Source: Malania oleifera (taxonomy: Eukaryota; Streptophyta; Magnoliopsida; Santalales; Ximeniaceae). Taken from it: DNA of 64,000 bases. How positions within the stretch are numbered: position 1 is the stretch's first letter; every line of letters begins with the position of its first letter. The position numbers and the translations under genes were made by a program. This document shows positions 10,901 to 23,655 of this stretch, piece by piece. A model generated the notes under the pieces. The model saw nothing but the letters and a program-made list of their open reading frames with translations. It had not been told where the DNA came from and searched no databases. The stretch spans positions 123,388,719 to 123,452,718 of the forward strand of contig NC_080420.1 of NCBI RefSeq assembly GCF_029873635.1, written 5' to 3'.

Positions 10901-11633
10901 ATGGCCAAGGTTAATTATCTATCGATTGGTATCCTCTCTTTCTTACTTTGCATTGGAGCTTGCTTAGCATTCGAAGGATACACCACTGGTTTTGAGGAGA
11001 AGAGGGTAAGTGCATTGCTTTTATCTTTGTATTACGGGTTGTGGTCATTTCTTATGACGACTTTGAGAAGAACAAAAGAAGACATTAAAGGAGATTTAAG
11101 AAAGATCTAAGCCCATTATGAAATGCATAGCTATATTTAAATTGAAGAATTCTATTTTCGAAAATCATTTTTTCAAAACACTTACTCAGGCCCCAAATAT
11201 TTTAGAAAAATCATAACAAAGTTCTCAAATTTGAGATCTTGGGCAATGTCCTTGCCACTCATAGAGTTAGATCCCACCCAACAAGTTGCGGGGACACTGG
11301 TCGAGATCCCGAATTGGGGAAGTCTAGTACAACCCAATATTAATTAATATGTTCAATGTGTGTGTGTGTGTTTGTATGTGGGTATAGGCCATGACTTGGT
11401 GTGTGGCGAGTCCAAGTGCAACAACTGAGATGTTGCGGCAAGCCATAGTGACATGTTGTGAAGACACAGGGATATCCTGCAGCCCTATATATCGTCCTAA
11501 TGGCAAATGCTTCCAACCCAACACTCTGGCAAATCATGCTTCTGTGGCTCTCAATATCTTCTACAAAGCCCGTAGACTTTGCCCTGGCCAAGCTAGTGTT
11601 GTTACCACCAAAGATCCCTGTGGGCCTAAATAG

Positions 11634-11719
<86 letters not shown>

Positions 11720-11780
11720 GTTATTTTCTTTTTGTGGTGTTGCAGCTTATGGGCAGTGCATTTTTGAAGGAACTCCATGA
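10901..11780 (+). CDS. X8-domain (CBM43, Ole e 10-like) secreted protein B1, 3 exons
   Basis: Exons 10901-11005, 11388-11619 and 11746-11780 give a 123-residue protein. Exon 1 encodes a signal peptide (MAKVNYLS, then the hydrophobic core ILSFLLCIGACLA, likely cleavage before FEG) and ends at gtaag. Exon 2 starts after ...gtatag and carries the X8 domain: TWCVASPSATTEMLRQAI, a CC pair, GISCSPIY, KCFQPNTLANHASVALN, RRLCPG. It ends after 'gat ccc t' at a gt donor. Exon 3 (after ttgcag) completes DPSYGQCIFEGTP and stop, which is why I chose these sites: DPSYGxC is the standard X8 ending. All six domain cysteines are present. X8 domains bind beta-1,3-glucan, and small members such as Ole e 10 are secreted; a role at callose-rich walls is inferred. 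If intron 2 were kept, the frame would end three codons into it (DPCGPK then stop). Confidence 0.88.
11634..11716. repeat. (CT)n microsatellite in intron 2 of B1
   Basis: About 80 bp of CT dinucleotides filling most of the 126-bp intron 2. In B2 the run is about 60 bp. Confidence 0.95.
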
Positions 11781-11882
11781 GGGCATGCAAGAATTATTCG
11801 ATTTTTAATTTCAATAATGGAGATCAATGCAAGAACCTGAATTAATATATGATGCAATTTTTGGTTGTGGAACCTTTTATGC

Positions 11883-11916
<34 letters not shown>

Positions 11917-12494
11917 ATTTGAGTTGAGCATATATTAAGGAAATACTTTTGTGTGGTTGATATTTTCTCCTAATAGAATAAGAAATCTCATAGTCACCTA
12001 AAATCTAATCGGCTCTGAATTTTATATATATAGATGACATGCTAAATAATCTCACTTATATTATAAAATGATAATTACCATATGTTAGGCAATTTGAATT
12101 TTGGGGTTTAATTGAATTTGAATATGTGCAGATCGATTTGAACAAAAAATAGTATAAAATCATATTAAATTTTGTATAATATAAATATAAATTTAAAACC
12201 TCAAATCCATGCTCCCAAACTCATCTTCAACTTTTTTTTTTTTTTATGAAGTCTCCGGCACTTTGTTGAGATAGAAATCTTTTACTTACCTAATTTTACC
12301 TAACGAGATACTAAATAGCTTGTAGTGTTTCACCTTTTCACTAGTCACTAGTCTGAGCTGCATTTAATTTATCCTAGTAGAAAATTAAATAATAAACATT
12401 GAATTTGATAAATATTACTATATTGGGAAAAATCCAACAACGCCCCTTATGTTTTCATAAAATGACACTCCACCCCATTTGTTTTCAAAAACTA
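11781..12494. other. B1 3' region and spacer up to the LINE
   Basis: Contains the B1 3' region, (TA)n/(TG)n near 11885-11918 and AT-rich DNA. The segment duplication ends near 12272; beyond it about 220 bp look unique. No gene seen. Confidence 0.6.
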
Positions 12495-14486
12495 TTAAAA
12501 AACCTACAACAATAAGAACAAAATCAAGTCTTAAGTCCCACTAGGTGGGGTTAGCAACACGAATAATTTTCGGCTAATTTATGCGATTATGGACCATTTC
12601 ATTTGACAAATTCAAGGTTATTAAATCCCTACTACTCACTCTCTTATTTTATGTCTATCCCTACCCCTTCTACTAACCCTTATAGTAACTAACTCACTAT
12701 TCTTCAGTAGCGCACTATATGGCCTATATTGCAGTGCTCAAAGCATCTAAGTCATCCCTCCCTTACCTTATCTTCTATAGGAGCTACATTTAACTTACCG
12801 CAAACATTTTCATTTCTTAATCTATCTTTTAGTGTTATACCACTCATTCATCTAAGCATTCTCATTTTGACAATTTTTACATTTTGTATGTTTTGTTTCT
12901 TCGTCGCCCAACATTATGATCTATATAGCACAATTGTTTTTATAGTTGTCCTATAAAACTTTCCTTTTAATTATAAGGGTATTCTATGATCATAAAGCAC
13001 ACTTGAGACACTTCTCTATTTGATCAAACTTGTTTTAACTTTATGCATTAAATCCTCTTCAATTTCTCCTTCAGCTTGCATGCATAATAGATCCCAGGTA
13101 TTGAAATCTACAAATGCTATTTATTTCTTAATCATTAAGTTTAATTTTTTCTCAAATATTCCTCCTACTATTATTGAAATTGCATTTCTTATATTTTGTC
13201 TTATTTCTACTAATCCTAAAGTCTCTAGATTCTAAAGTTTCTCTTCATAATTCTAACTTAACCTCTACTTAGCCCTTAATTTTATCAATCAATACAATAT
13301 CATGTGCAAATGGCATACACCACGAAATCCCAATTTGGATACTCTTAGTTAGTTGATTCATTGGTAAAGCAAAAAGATAAGGATTCGTATGCAAGTCCCT
13401 CTTCTTTTCCTTAAACATTTTAATTAATCTTCTTAAAGGATATACAGCTTATGTTGTAGATCTCCTGGCCATAAAATCAAATTGAATTTCTAAGACATTT
13501 GTTTCAAGCCGTCATCCTTGTTCAACTACCCTTTCTCATAGTTTCTTCATATAACTTATATGTTTAATTTCATGATAGTTATTACAATTTTGAATATTGC
13601 CTTTTTTTTTTTTTTTTTTTGGTATATAAGTATCAAAGTGTTTTTCTTCCATTCATTTTCCGTTTCTTTGTTTTTTATAATTATGTTAAATAAATTAGTT
13701 AACCATTATAATTTCATTATCATCTAAGCATTTCCAAAATTCAATTGGGATGTTGTCTTTTCCTATAGTTTTTTCATTTTTCATCTTTTTTAGTGCAAAT
13801 TTAACTTTGTTAACTCTAATTTTAGAAAAAAAAATTCTCATATTTTTAGTTTTTTTCTTCCTTTGTCAATTCTAAGATCAAGTTTTCTATTTGGTTTTCA
13901 TTCAACAACTTACTAAAGTAACTTCATCGTCCTTCTTTTATGTCTTGTTCCTTATCCAAGACAACATCATCCTCAATTTTTGTACATTTTACAGTACCTA
14001 AATCTTTACGTTTTCTTTCTCTAGCCCTCACAACTTTAAATATATCTCTTTCTCCTTCTTTTGTATCTAAACTATCATACAAATTATTAAATGATCTATA
14101 TTTACATTCACTAACGGTCTTTTTTTGTATCTTTTCATGTCTTTTGTATTTTTCAAACTTATCCATGTTTCTACATTTTTTTCACGTTTTATATGAAATT
14201 CTTTTTGTCTTTACAGCTTTTGGACATCTTTATTCCACCACCAACTTTTTGGCTATTTGAGAATCATCTCCAAAATCATCTAAAATTCATTTTGCTATCT
14301 TTTTAATAGAGCTACCTATCCTACTCCAAAGAGTGTTTTTATTTGTTTCATCCTCTATAATCCAATCACCATCTTTGATTGTTTTGTCTTTAAATTTTAT
14401 TATATGTTTTCCCTTTAGGTTCAATTACCTACTTCTCTTACACTGGTTTATTTTATTTTTTTACTTCTATTTTTTAATACATATAT
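12495..14486 (-). mobile_element. RTE-type LINE, 3' part (reverse transcriptase to 3' end)
   Basis: Minus-strand translation gives 'ISWCMPFAHDIVLIDK' near 13283-13335 (the WCMLFADDIVLID motif; here FAHD). The 3' end near 12495-12560 contains the 'cccactaggtgggg' word common in plant RTE LINE tails. The element is cut at 14486 by a large LTR nest and resumes at 33652 with its endonuclease part. Stops and indels throughout show it is dead. Confidence 0.78.
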
Positions 14487-15511
14487 TGTTGACTTTTTGA
14501 GTCCAATCTCTATTTTGATGTTGACAAAACACATATATCTTATGTGTGTGCCTAGTGTTTTAAACAAATTTATAATTGAGAATGCACACATAGAAGAAGA
14601 AGATGGAAGCCAAAAAGCTCACATCAACTGGCTTTTTCCACGAAAGATAGAAGAGCAAAGAAGAATACATTTGTTTTGTAATTGTATTGCGTTTAATTTT
14701 TTATCTTTAGTCTATAATAATGCATGCATTTGCATAATATGTATGAATGCTCAGATCGACCGTAGATAGACCCTATGGACTAGCATATTTCAGCAAAAAT
14801 CTTTTTCAAAAAAGGTTAAAATCATACAAAGTTTTTGGATAGTTTTAGGGTAAAAATATTCATTGTTAATGCTCTCGATTAACCGAACCAAACTACTAAT
14901 AACTAGCTTGGTTGACCGAACCACTGTTTGCCCAGAAGTCAAAAGTTTGACCTGCGACGATCGACCGAACCTGTGGAATTATAATTGCCACGGTCGATCA
15001 AATAATTAGGAAGTCAACTTTTTGACTTTGGACGATTGACTGTTCTGAAATGAATGTATCATTCACGGTCGACCGAACTGAAGCGTGTTTGACACCCAAC
15101 TACTTGGTCAACTGAACCTCTTAGTTCAAATTTGCCATGGTCGAGCGAATTTATAAGAATGGTCAATCAACCTTGTGTTGGTCGACCCAACCCGCGAAAG
15201 GATTCAGAATCGTCCTGAGACTGTTGGCTGAACCTGTAGTTCGAAAGATCCACGGTCGACCAAACTTGTCAATATGGTCAACTGAACCCTCTATATGGTC
15301 GATCGAACCTCTTGAGTTGGAAATTTTTTAAAGGTCTAAAACGTTATTAACTTTTAATTAAATTTTTCCCAAATACTGAGCGTGTCCCCAATGGTCATAT
15401 TTTTTTGAAAATCTATAAATACCCCCTCATTTTCTTTCGTTATCAACTTTGATTAGCCTAAATATTCTCTCAAACCCCTTGTTAATCAAAGTTCCCCCAA
15501 ATATTTCTTTT

Positions 15512-17504
15512 TGGCCTGGCAAGGCTTTTCAATCTTGTTTTGATGATAACAAATGAATGATATTTTAACATGTGTTGTTGAGTGACGTTATTTTAAGATT
15601 AAGTACAACAACACTCCTGATCATGGAAGCAAGCTGGAAATCAAAGTCAATCAAGTGAAAGCTTCTTAGAATATTAAAGCAATAAAAGACAAATGAAGAG
15701 CTTAAAGGTTTAATGAGACTTGAAGTAAAGCTGAACCTCAACAGACTTGAAGACTTAGTGTTAAATGAGTTCATACTTAGAAAGATATTTGTAAGTACTT
15801 CAATCCAATACTATTTAGATAAATGAAGCTCTTTAGGATCAAAAGACTTAGAGACCATCTCTTGAAAAACCCTTGAAAATGATTTTGAAAAAGTTGTATT
15901 TTAGATTTTCAAAATAAACTAGAGTTTAAAAATCAAAAATTAAAATATTTGAAAAAGAGTGGTCTATCCAACCAACTAACCATTTTTTAACTAAGTTGAG
16001 CCAGCCGACTGACAAACATAAAGAATGAAAAACCTTCCCAGGCGGTGGACAATTTGAACTAGGATTAGTCAGCCAACTGACACCCTAGTCTATCCAGCTG
16101 ACTGACCATTTTTGGACTAATTTTAGTCAGCCGACTGACAATTTATTGAAATAATTTTTGGACAGACAGAACGCATTCAGCTGCTTGTCCAGCCGACTGA
16201 CCTGCACAAAATTTGACCCAGTTAAGTAAGTTAGCTGACTAACTCCACAGAGATTTTGAAATTCGAACTAAACGGGAAGTTTGTCAAAATTAAATCTAGG
16301 ATTTCAATTATTTTGTGAAATATACCAAACACTCCAAGTCCACTTGGTAAATAAGGAAACTCTTTCACAAAAGACTCTATAAATACTTCTCTTACTCAAT
16401 GAAAAAATACGCTCAAGCAATACAAGCATTCTACATTCGTACTCTCCTAAATACATACGTGCTTACACTCTTGCTGGGAGAACTCTATGAAATTGCTGAT
16501 TGATCAAAAGCTTTGGTTCTGATTTGCAACTAAGTTTTCTCTATCTATAAGAAAAAACCTTTTGAGACATATAAATCTTGATTTTTGTATTTTTTATTTA
16601 GTATTTGCTTTGAAGTATATTAAGTGCTCTAACTTGTACAAATTTTCTCAATTTTGAGAGTGTTCTTGCAGATTCTTACTTCTGTTTAGTAGTTCTTTGA
16701 CGTATCAAGATTGATTTGGATCGTTGGACCAAGCATGAGCTGTTGCTTGGAGAGGTTTCTCTTCCTGAAAAAGAGGTTATTTGTAACGATTTTGTTCCAC
16801 CTGGAAAGGAACAAGTTAGTTGAATCCTTAGGTGGTTTGTCTAAGAGGAGGATGTAGGCTGGGGATTAGCCAAACCTCGTAAAAAGAGTGGTGTCACTCT
16901 CTTTCCGTTATTTTCTTTAAATTCCAGAAAAAATATAAATTGTGTGGATGTTGTAATTTTCTCAATCATAAAAACAACGTGTATTGGAAATTAAATAAAC
17001 AAAAGCTTAATTTGTTCTTGTGCTTGCGGAAACTGAAATAGAGTATGTTGGTTAATCAATACTTTGCGAAAACCGTAAAGGAGTACGTTGATTGGTTAAT
17101 AACCCAAAACCTATTAACTGAAGGTTTATTTAAATTCTGATTTTGGAAAAAGTGATTGGATGTTATTTTGATTTTCAATTGAGAGGTCAATTACAATCTC
17201 TACAGAGCTTACATATTTATGTACACAGGGCTGCAAACAATCAAGTTGAATATTACCAAAAGAATTGCAAAGCATATATTGATTAGTTACTTATATTGTG
17301 CTTGATTGGTTTGAGTAGTTGATTGATTGTTTATTTGTGTTGTGGTTGTGGATTGAATAAAGTACTTAAACCTTTGTGTGATTGCTTAAATAAGTCAAAA
17401 AATCTTTGGAAGAATTATAAAAGATTAAGAATTCATAAAAGGATTTAAAAGAAATTTTAATAGCCCAATTCACCCCCTCTCTTGGTGCTATACCTTAGTT
17501 TTCA
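15512..17504 (+). mobile_element. Solo Copia-type LTR (~2.0 kb) inside L1
   Basis: Approximate ends TGGCCTGGCAAGG and CTTAGTTTTCA, with imperfect flanking repeats ctttt/atttt. Contains 'tttgatgataac', a cluster of CAGCCGACTGACC-like motifs (15960-16250), a TATA box (16378-16385) and a downstream block that matches, in reverse, the LTR at 3708-6173. No internal region. Confidence 0.65.
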
Positions 17505-19859
17505 ATTTTTATTGTAAAAATCATTCTTTTGTGGCAAAATCTTTTATAGAAATATCTCCAACTCTCTTTTATGCATTTATTTCAAAATCATTTTTGAGAA
17601 GAGTATTTTATTTAAGGCATTTTATTTGCACATACTCTCACTACGCGCTTAATCTTTCAAAAACATTTTTGAGAGCATTGCTTAGGTTTTCTCCCGATTA
17701 TTTCTTTGATATATATTTTTTGGAGAAAATTATTTACCGCACAAATATTTTCTTGAGTTTAAATGTAATGCCCAAGAAAAGAATATGTTTGGGAATGTAA
17801 AAAAAAATTAAATTAAATTAATAATTAAAAAATAAATAATTATTATTATTAATTTAATAATATAATATAAAATAATAATATATACATACATATATATATG
17901 GTTACCTGAAGGATCTAAGATCCTTCAGAATTTTACTATGCCAATCTCTCACGTCTTTATCCCTTTCTCTCTCTCTTCTCCTCACGTCTTCGTCTTGTCT
18001 CCTCTCCCCCTTTCCTCCATTTTCTCAGTCAAATGGGCGCCGATCGAAAAATAGAAAATACCGCTGGGATCCTATCTTCGCCACTGTCATTTTCACCGGA
18101 GTGGATTTGTCATAAGAGCGACATAGGCATCACTCTTAGGGTAAGGTAGCCTCTAACTCTCACCTCAATTTTTCCCCAAATCTCCAGCCAAATCGACGAT
18201 CGGGCACCACCATAGGATCCTAAGTTCAATCCTCATCATGTTGGCTGAAGCAAATTTTTAATTTGGATTTCCTAGGCGCCACTCCAAGGCTAGGTTAGGA
18301 TAATGGAAATATATCCATTAATTATTTTTAAAGCTTAATTAGTATTGAGAGTGTGTGGGCTTGGGAAATTTTAAAATAATTATTATTTTGTGGAGTTGAA
18401 TTGATTAATTTGGAAGAAATGTGAATTTCATGATTTTGAGCATCGAACTTCATGGGCGAAGAATCTGGGTATTTTGGTAAGATCTTCGTAAATCAGGTAA
18501 GGAGAATAAATTATTGCAGTTATTTTTGAAATTACTGGTTGAGAAAATATGTGAAAATGAAATTAAGATATTTTGCCTTAAATTATTATGATACGAATAT
18601 TAGATAAAATTGGGTGACATATGGTTTATGCTGAATTGAGATGTTTTGGGAAATGATGGAAAGTGATAAATAATGTTGTGTATTTTATGAGAAGTAATGA
18701 AATGTGAAACATAAATATGTTTACTAGAAAAATGATGGAATATGGTATACATATATATATATATATATATATGGAAATATTTTCTATAATAATTGAGGAA
18801 ATATAAAATGATGGTATGTGTTACTGAAAAATGATGAGAATATTGAAATGTGATATATACTATTATGAGATGAAATATGAATACTGAAAATGTGAGTGTT
18901 GAAATGTGAATACTGAAATGTGAAATATTAAAATGTGGAAATGAGAACCCTGATGGATTGTTGTTGATTGAAAGCACAGTATCATTGCTAGGGAGGTGTT
19001 AGTGCAACCACACAGTCTCGTGAAGAGTGTGGTGTTGATAGACGATTGAGCCAGTGAGAAAGGTAGTTTTGCCCCCTAAGTTCGGACCGAGGTGTGGCAA
19101 GCCAATCATACTGCAGACGCATCTATTTTGATCTAACTGAGTAGGCCAACGGCGGTTTAGATCCAGCCTATGGGCCGCACAACCCGACAATAGGGGGAAG
19201 CATGGCATGGAGAATATCCTCAAGGCAGCCATGAGTTACAGAGGACACATAGATTGGTTACCAAGGACACTCATGAGTTAGATTGTGAAATGGAAATGAT
19301 AATTGAAGGAGAGCGAGTTTAATAATAAAAATAATTAGGGCGAAGTAAAACTCTCCTTATTGAGTAAGATGAGTGCCCTGATAAGTAGCAGTTGTAGCCT
19401 CACCCGAGTTACTCAGACCAGGATACAAATGACATAAGGGCAAAGGGAAGCTTTTTATATAGGCAGATAATCTTCCCTATCCTCGAGAACTTTCGCCGAT
19501 AAATATGGGTTGCATGTGTGTAAATTTTGAGAAATGGAATAAAGCTTATAAAAGATTGTATTTTATATCTATATGACTATGAATACGAATTTGTATATTT
19601 TCTCATATGGAATTATCACTGAAATTAGTATATTATGATATATAACAAAATTCATACTACTACACACTGTAAATAATTTATTCTGTCTTACTGAGATGTG
19701 TTTCACCCAAATATCTAATATTTCTGGAAATCATGACAGACCAGGTGATAGAGCTCCGAGATAGAGGAAGCTAGTACCCAGATAGACAGGGTGAGTGCTA
19801 TAAGCTAGGGGTATATATTTTTCCTAGAGTATTTTGTGAATTTTTGGGAAAGTGTTTAG

Positions 19860-19909
<50 letters not shown>

Positions 19910-20082
19910 TTAAAACTCTGGTTATTTGTATTCTAGATGGTTTATTTATGTTGATTTCCACCGTTAGGTTTGAGTATATGAGTTTTACCATTTACCTAGT
20001 ACCCATTTCGAGTTAGGTTGTGTTGAAGTGGTATCGGAGTGTTTGACGTAGCCGATATTTGATTAATATCTTTTATTTACAT

Positions 20083-21446
20083 TGTTAGACCAAGTTGTTA
20101 AGGGTCTTTCATTCCTACCGTGTTTTGATGACAACAATCCATTAGCAGTTCTTAAGGCTACTAACGTTTCTCTCTAAGTCATGTTTCAGCTATACAGAAC
20201 GGCATCTAAACCAACAAATAGTCAAAGCAACTCATACCATGACTAAAAGCACAAGCCTCTCAACGCATACATGAACGATGCACAATAGACAAAGTCATTC
20301 GAAAGACGAATGTGAGAATGAGAGAAAGACCATCTTGTAAATATCTTGTATATAGAGTAAAACTCAAAACTAAGAGCAAGAAATGGGCGTATCACACACG
20401 CACAACAAAGTACAAGTAAAATTATTTAAAAGTGTGAAAAGAAACCCCCAAATGGACAAGGGCCTTCTTTGTAAAAAGTGTGAAAAGAAACCCCCCAAAT
20501 GGACAGGGTTCTCATCGACGAAGAGATACCGAGAGGCATCTGAATTCAGAGCCCCAACTCGTCGATGAACACAGGGCGTTGTTAACAAATATAATGAAGA
20601 ACTCGTCGATGAACACAGGGTTCTCGTCGACGAAAATATACCGAGAGATACCTAAATTCAGAATAGCAACTTGTCGACGAACACAAGGCTTCGTCGACGA
20701 ATTGACTGAAGAGCTCCTTAACGAAGATTGGACTTCGTCGACGAACGTTGGGTAGCAGCAAACATTAAATGCCGCAGAACGACTAGTTTGACCCTTGTCT
20801 CATATTCATAAATGCCCAACGGCTCTCCAGCTTTGCCCTCGCCCATTTGATGTTTAAATAGGAGTAAATATCATTTATTCCTCACCGAGAAAGTTAATAT
20901 ATTAAGAAAATCATTCATTGGTGTTGATATATTCTAGGGTTTTGTTATACACTCACTTGCCCTCTTCTTGCTACTCTTAGTCTTGCTCCTACTCTTTTAA
21001 CAAGAGGACATTGAGTAAGGTTTTCATTGTTGTAATCAACTCAAAGGGAGTATTCAAGTTTACATTTATTTCTCACCTACTTATTGTAAGGAAAGGCTCT
21101 TTGTGAGCTATTGTTGGGTGTCTCTAAGTAAGCACTTTGTTTAAAGCTCTTTGTGAGCTGCTGTGTATTGGCTTCTCCACCCGAAAGAGGATTATAGTGG
21201 ATGTTGGGAATCCTTGAGTTGGTCTCAAGGCATGGACGTAGGCGGGGTGCCGAACCACGTAAATATCTTTGTGTTTAGCTTCTCTTCTTTCATATCTTAT
21301 TTATTATTATTGAGATTTCCTGCATCTTTACACAGCAACTTTATACACTTGCTCTTTGTAAGATTTTTGTGGTTGTAGAAAGTTGCACTTCCGTGAAGAA
21401 AGTCTATTCACCCCCCCCCCCCTCTAGACATTCAACTGGGCCAACA
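20083..21446 (+). repeat. 5' LTR of Copia L3
   Basis: Bounded by TGTTAGACC and CCAACA. Carries a TCGTCGACGA palindrome array (about 20505-20755) followed by a TATA-like box (20853-20860) and a downstream region with 'ggctctttgtgagct' repeated near 21088 and 21147. Confidence 0.85.
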
Positions 21447-21448
21447 AG

Positions 21449-21462
21449 TGGTATCAGAGTGC
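21449..21462 (+). other. Primer binding site of Copia L3
   Basis: TGGTATCAGAGTGC two bases after the 5' LTR, complementary to the 3' end of initiator-methionine tRNA as in most plant Copia elements. Confidence 0.85.
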
Positions 21463-21505
21463 CAGTTGCTGAAATTCGAAGTAACATCCAGGCGAAAAGA
21501 TCAAC

Positions 21506-23133
21506 ATGGCAGACATGTTTGCCCAAGGCCAATCCGTGGACCGCCTTCCCAAGTTTTGTGGAACTAACTACCCAGCATAGAAGGATTGAATGTCCATCTT
21601 TATCCAAGCTTATGACTACCATATGTGGAATGTCATCACCGAATGAGACTACACCTTCAAAAATGAAGACGGCGATGACATACCAATTGGAAAACTTCCC
21701 GAGGCAGATGCAAGACTGGCACAGCTCAACTTTAAAACCAAGAACTTCCTATATTGTGTCGTAAGTGATGAAGAGTACAATCAGATATGCGGCTGCAACA
21801 CGGCCAAGGAAATGTGGGAAAAACTTCAGGTAACGTATGAAGGCACTACCCAGGTAAAAAGATCTAAAATTTATATGCTTGTAAAAGAATATGAAATGTT
21901 CAAAATGGAAGAAGGTGAAACAATTACAACTATGTTCACACAGTTCACAGACATTAATAATGGACTAAAAGCTCTCGGTAGAGAGTACTCTATGGAAGAT
22001 AATGTGCAAAAAGTTCTTCGGTCTCTACCGACATCTTGGCACGCAAAGTTAACTGCAATTGAGGAAGCAAAGGACCTCTCAAAGGTCACACTTGACAAAC
22101 TAATTGGATCTCTCATGACCTACGAGATCAAGAAGAAAAAGTTGCTGCTAAATCTAAAGCTCCCAAGAAGGCTAACGGAATTGCTCTGAAAGTTGGAAAG
22201 CAAAGAGAGATCATAGAAGAAGAGGAGAATGATGATGTTGATGAAGTTGCCCTACTAACTAGAAGATTCAGAAACTTTCTAATGAACAAACGAAATGGCA
22301 AACAAAAGGAGAAAGGAGAATCAAGCATTTGATGCTACAATTGCAAAAAGATTGGGCACCGCATGGCCGATTGCCCTCTCTTCAAAAACAAAAGCAACAA
22401 TCAAGAAGGAGACAAGAAAAGGTTCAAAGCAATGAACGCAACAGAATGGGATGAACTAGATGGAACCTCAACCGACGAAGAAGTCGAAGAAGAAGTCGCT
22501 CATTTCTGCCTTATGGCAGACGAACAAAATGAGGTAAGTTCTGATGACGAATATCTCACTTCATATGAAGAATTAGAGGAAAATTGTAGAAAACTCTATG
22601 TTGAACTAAGAGCATCTAAAAAGAAACTTAAACTCTTACAAGAAAATTATTCAAAATGCAAACAAAAACAGATTTGCTCGTGTGACACCTTAAAAGCTGA
22701 AAATACATCTTCTCATCTTGAAAAAGAAAAGCTTTCTAAAGAATACCTGAACTACAAAGAGTCCTCTCAAAAAGAAATTGAAAGCTTAAAAAATCAAGTA
22801 ATTGAATTCCTTCAAGAAAACTCTTCATTGAAAAAGAAAGTGGAGGATCAAAGCAATAGTATATATAAATTTACAAATGGTAAGGAAAATTTCGATAGAT
22901 TACTTGGAGCTCAAAGATTTGGAATTTTCAAAGAAGGTTTAGGATACGGCCTATCATCTTCAGAATCGATAGGATTTGCAAACCTCTATGCTAAAAGGAG
23001 TTTTGCATCAAAGAAAAGTCATGCACCTAAACTAAACCCCTCACACACAAATAAAGTCTGTCTATATTGTGAGAAAAAGGGTCATGTGCGATTTACTTGC
23101 CCCTTCAGGGGAAATAGAGGAAAAAAAATATGA
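21506..23133 (+). other. gag region of Copia L3 (fossil)
   Basis: UBN2-type Copia gag with 'AKEMWEKLQVTYEGT' near 21800 and 'LDKLIGSLMTYEIKKK' near 22100. Zinc knuckle C-x2-C-x4-H-x4-C near 22332-22375, a Glu/Lys-rich coiled-coil-like part (about 22560-22870), and a second knuckle (CLYCEKKGHVRFTC) near 23060-23100. Related to the minus-strand remnant at 1736-3707. Broken. Confidence 0.8.
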
Positions 23134-23213
23134 ACTACAGATGGGTGATTAAGAACACTATCCCAGTAGGACCCAAGAAAATATGGGTACCAAAACAAAT
23201 CACTTGATGTTGT

Positions 23214-23654
23214 GTGCAGGTATGCTTGAAGAGCGACTCTATAAAGAATAAATGGTTTCTAGACAGTGGATGCTCAAGGCACATGACGAGAGACGCAAGC
23301 AAATTCCTCTCCCTCACCTACAAAAAGGAAGGGCTTGTCACGTTTGGAGATAACGCCAACGGAAGAATCATCGGTAAAGGTAAAATAGGTAATTCATCCT
23401 TAGCTATTGAGAATGTTGCTCTAGTTGATACTCTAAAACATAACTTGTTAAGTATTAGTCAACTATGTGATAAAGGGTTAAATATTATTTTCCAATCCAC
23501 AAAATGCCTAATAAATGACTTAAATGGAAATATCATTCTCATAGGAAAACGTGAATCCAACATATACACAATTGAGTTTGATGACATCACAAATTGTAAC
23601 ATTAAGTGTTTAGCTGTACCAATGAAAATTGTTGGCTATGGCATAGGAGACTAG
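23214..23654 (+). other. Protease/pre-integrase region of Copia L3 (fossil)
   Basis: 'WFLDSGCSRHMT' is the Copia aspartic protease site (DSG). The following 'HNLLSISQLCDKG' is the usual pre-integrase word. Cut by a solo LTR at 23656. Confidence 0.8.
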
Positions 23655-23655
23655 G

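Larger units (their letters stand above)
6240..12272 (+). repeat. Segmental duplication, copy 1 (genes A1 and B1)
   Basis: Collinear with 34169-39691 from 'cttttaagtttttttcctagatatgg' words at the left to 'gtctccggca' at the right. Gene order, introns, an internal LINE fragment and microsatellites all match. Most of the alignment looks about 97-99% identical by eye, so the duplication is fairly recent. Copy 1 is longer mainly because of a ~0.5 kb insertion in intron 2 of A1. The left end is masked by the gap. Confidence 0.93.

Noticed and set aside
10901-11110. 69-codon frame starting at the B1 ATG taken as a complete protein
   Set aside because: It reads through the gtaag donor into intron 1; the spliced form gives a full X8 domain, so only the first 35 codons are real.
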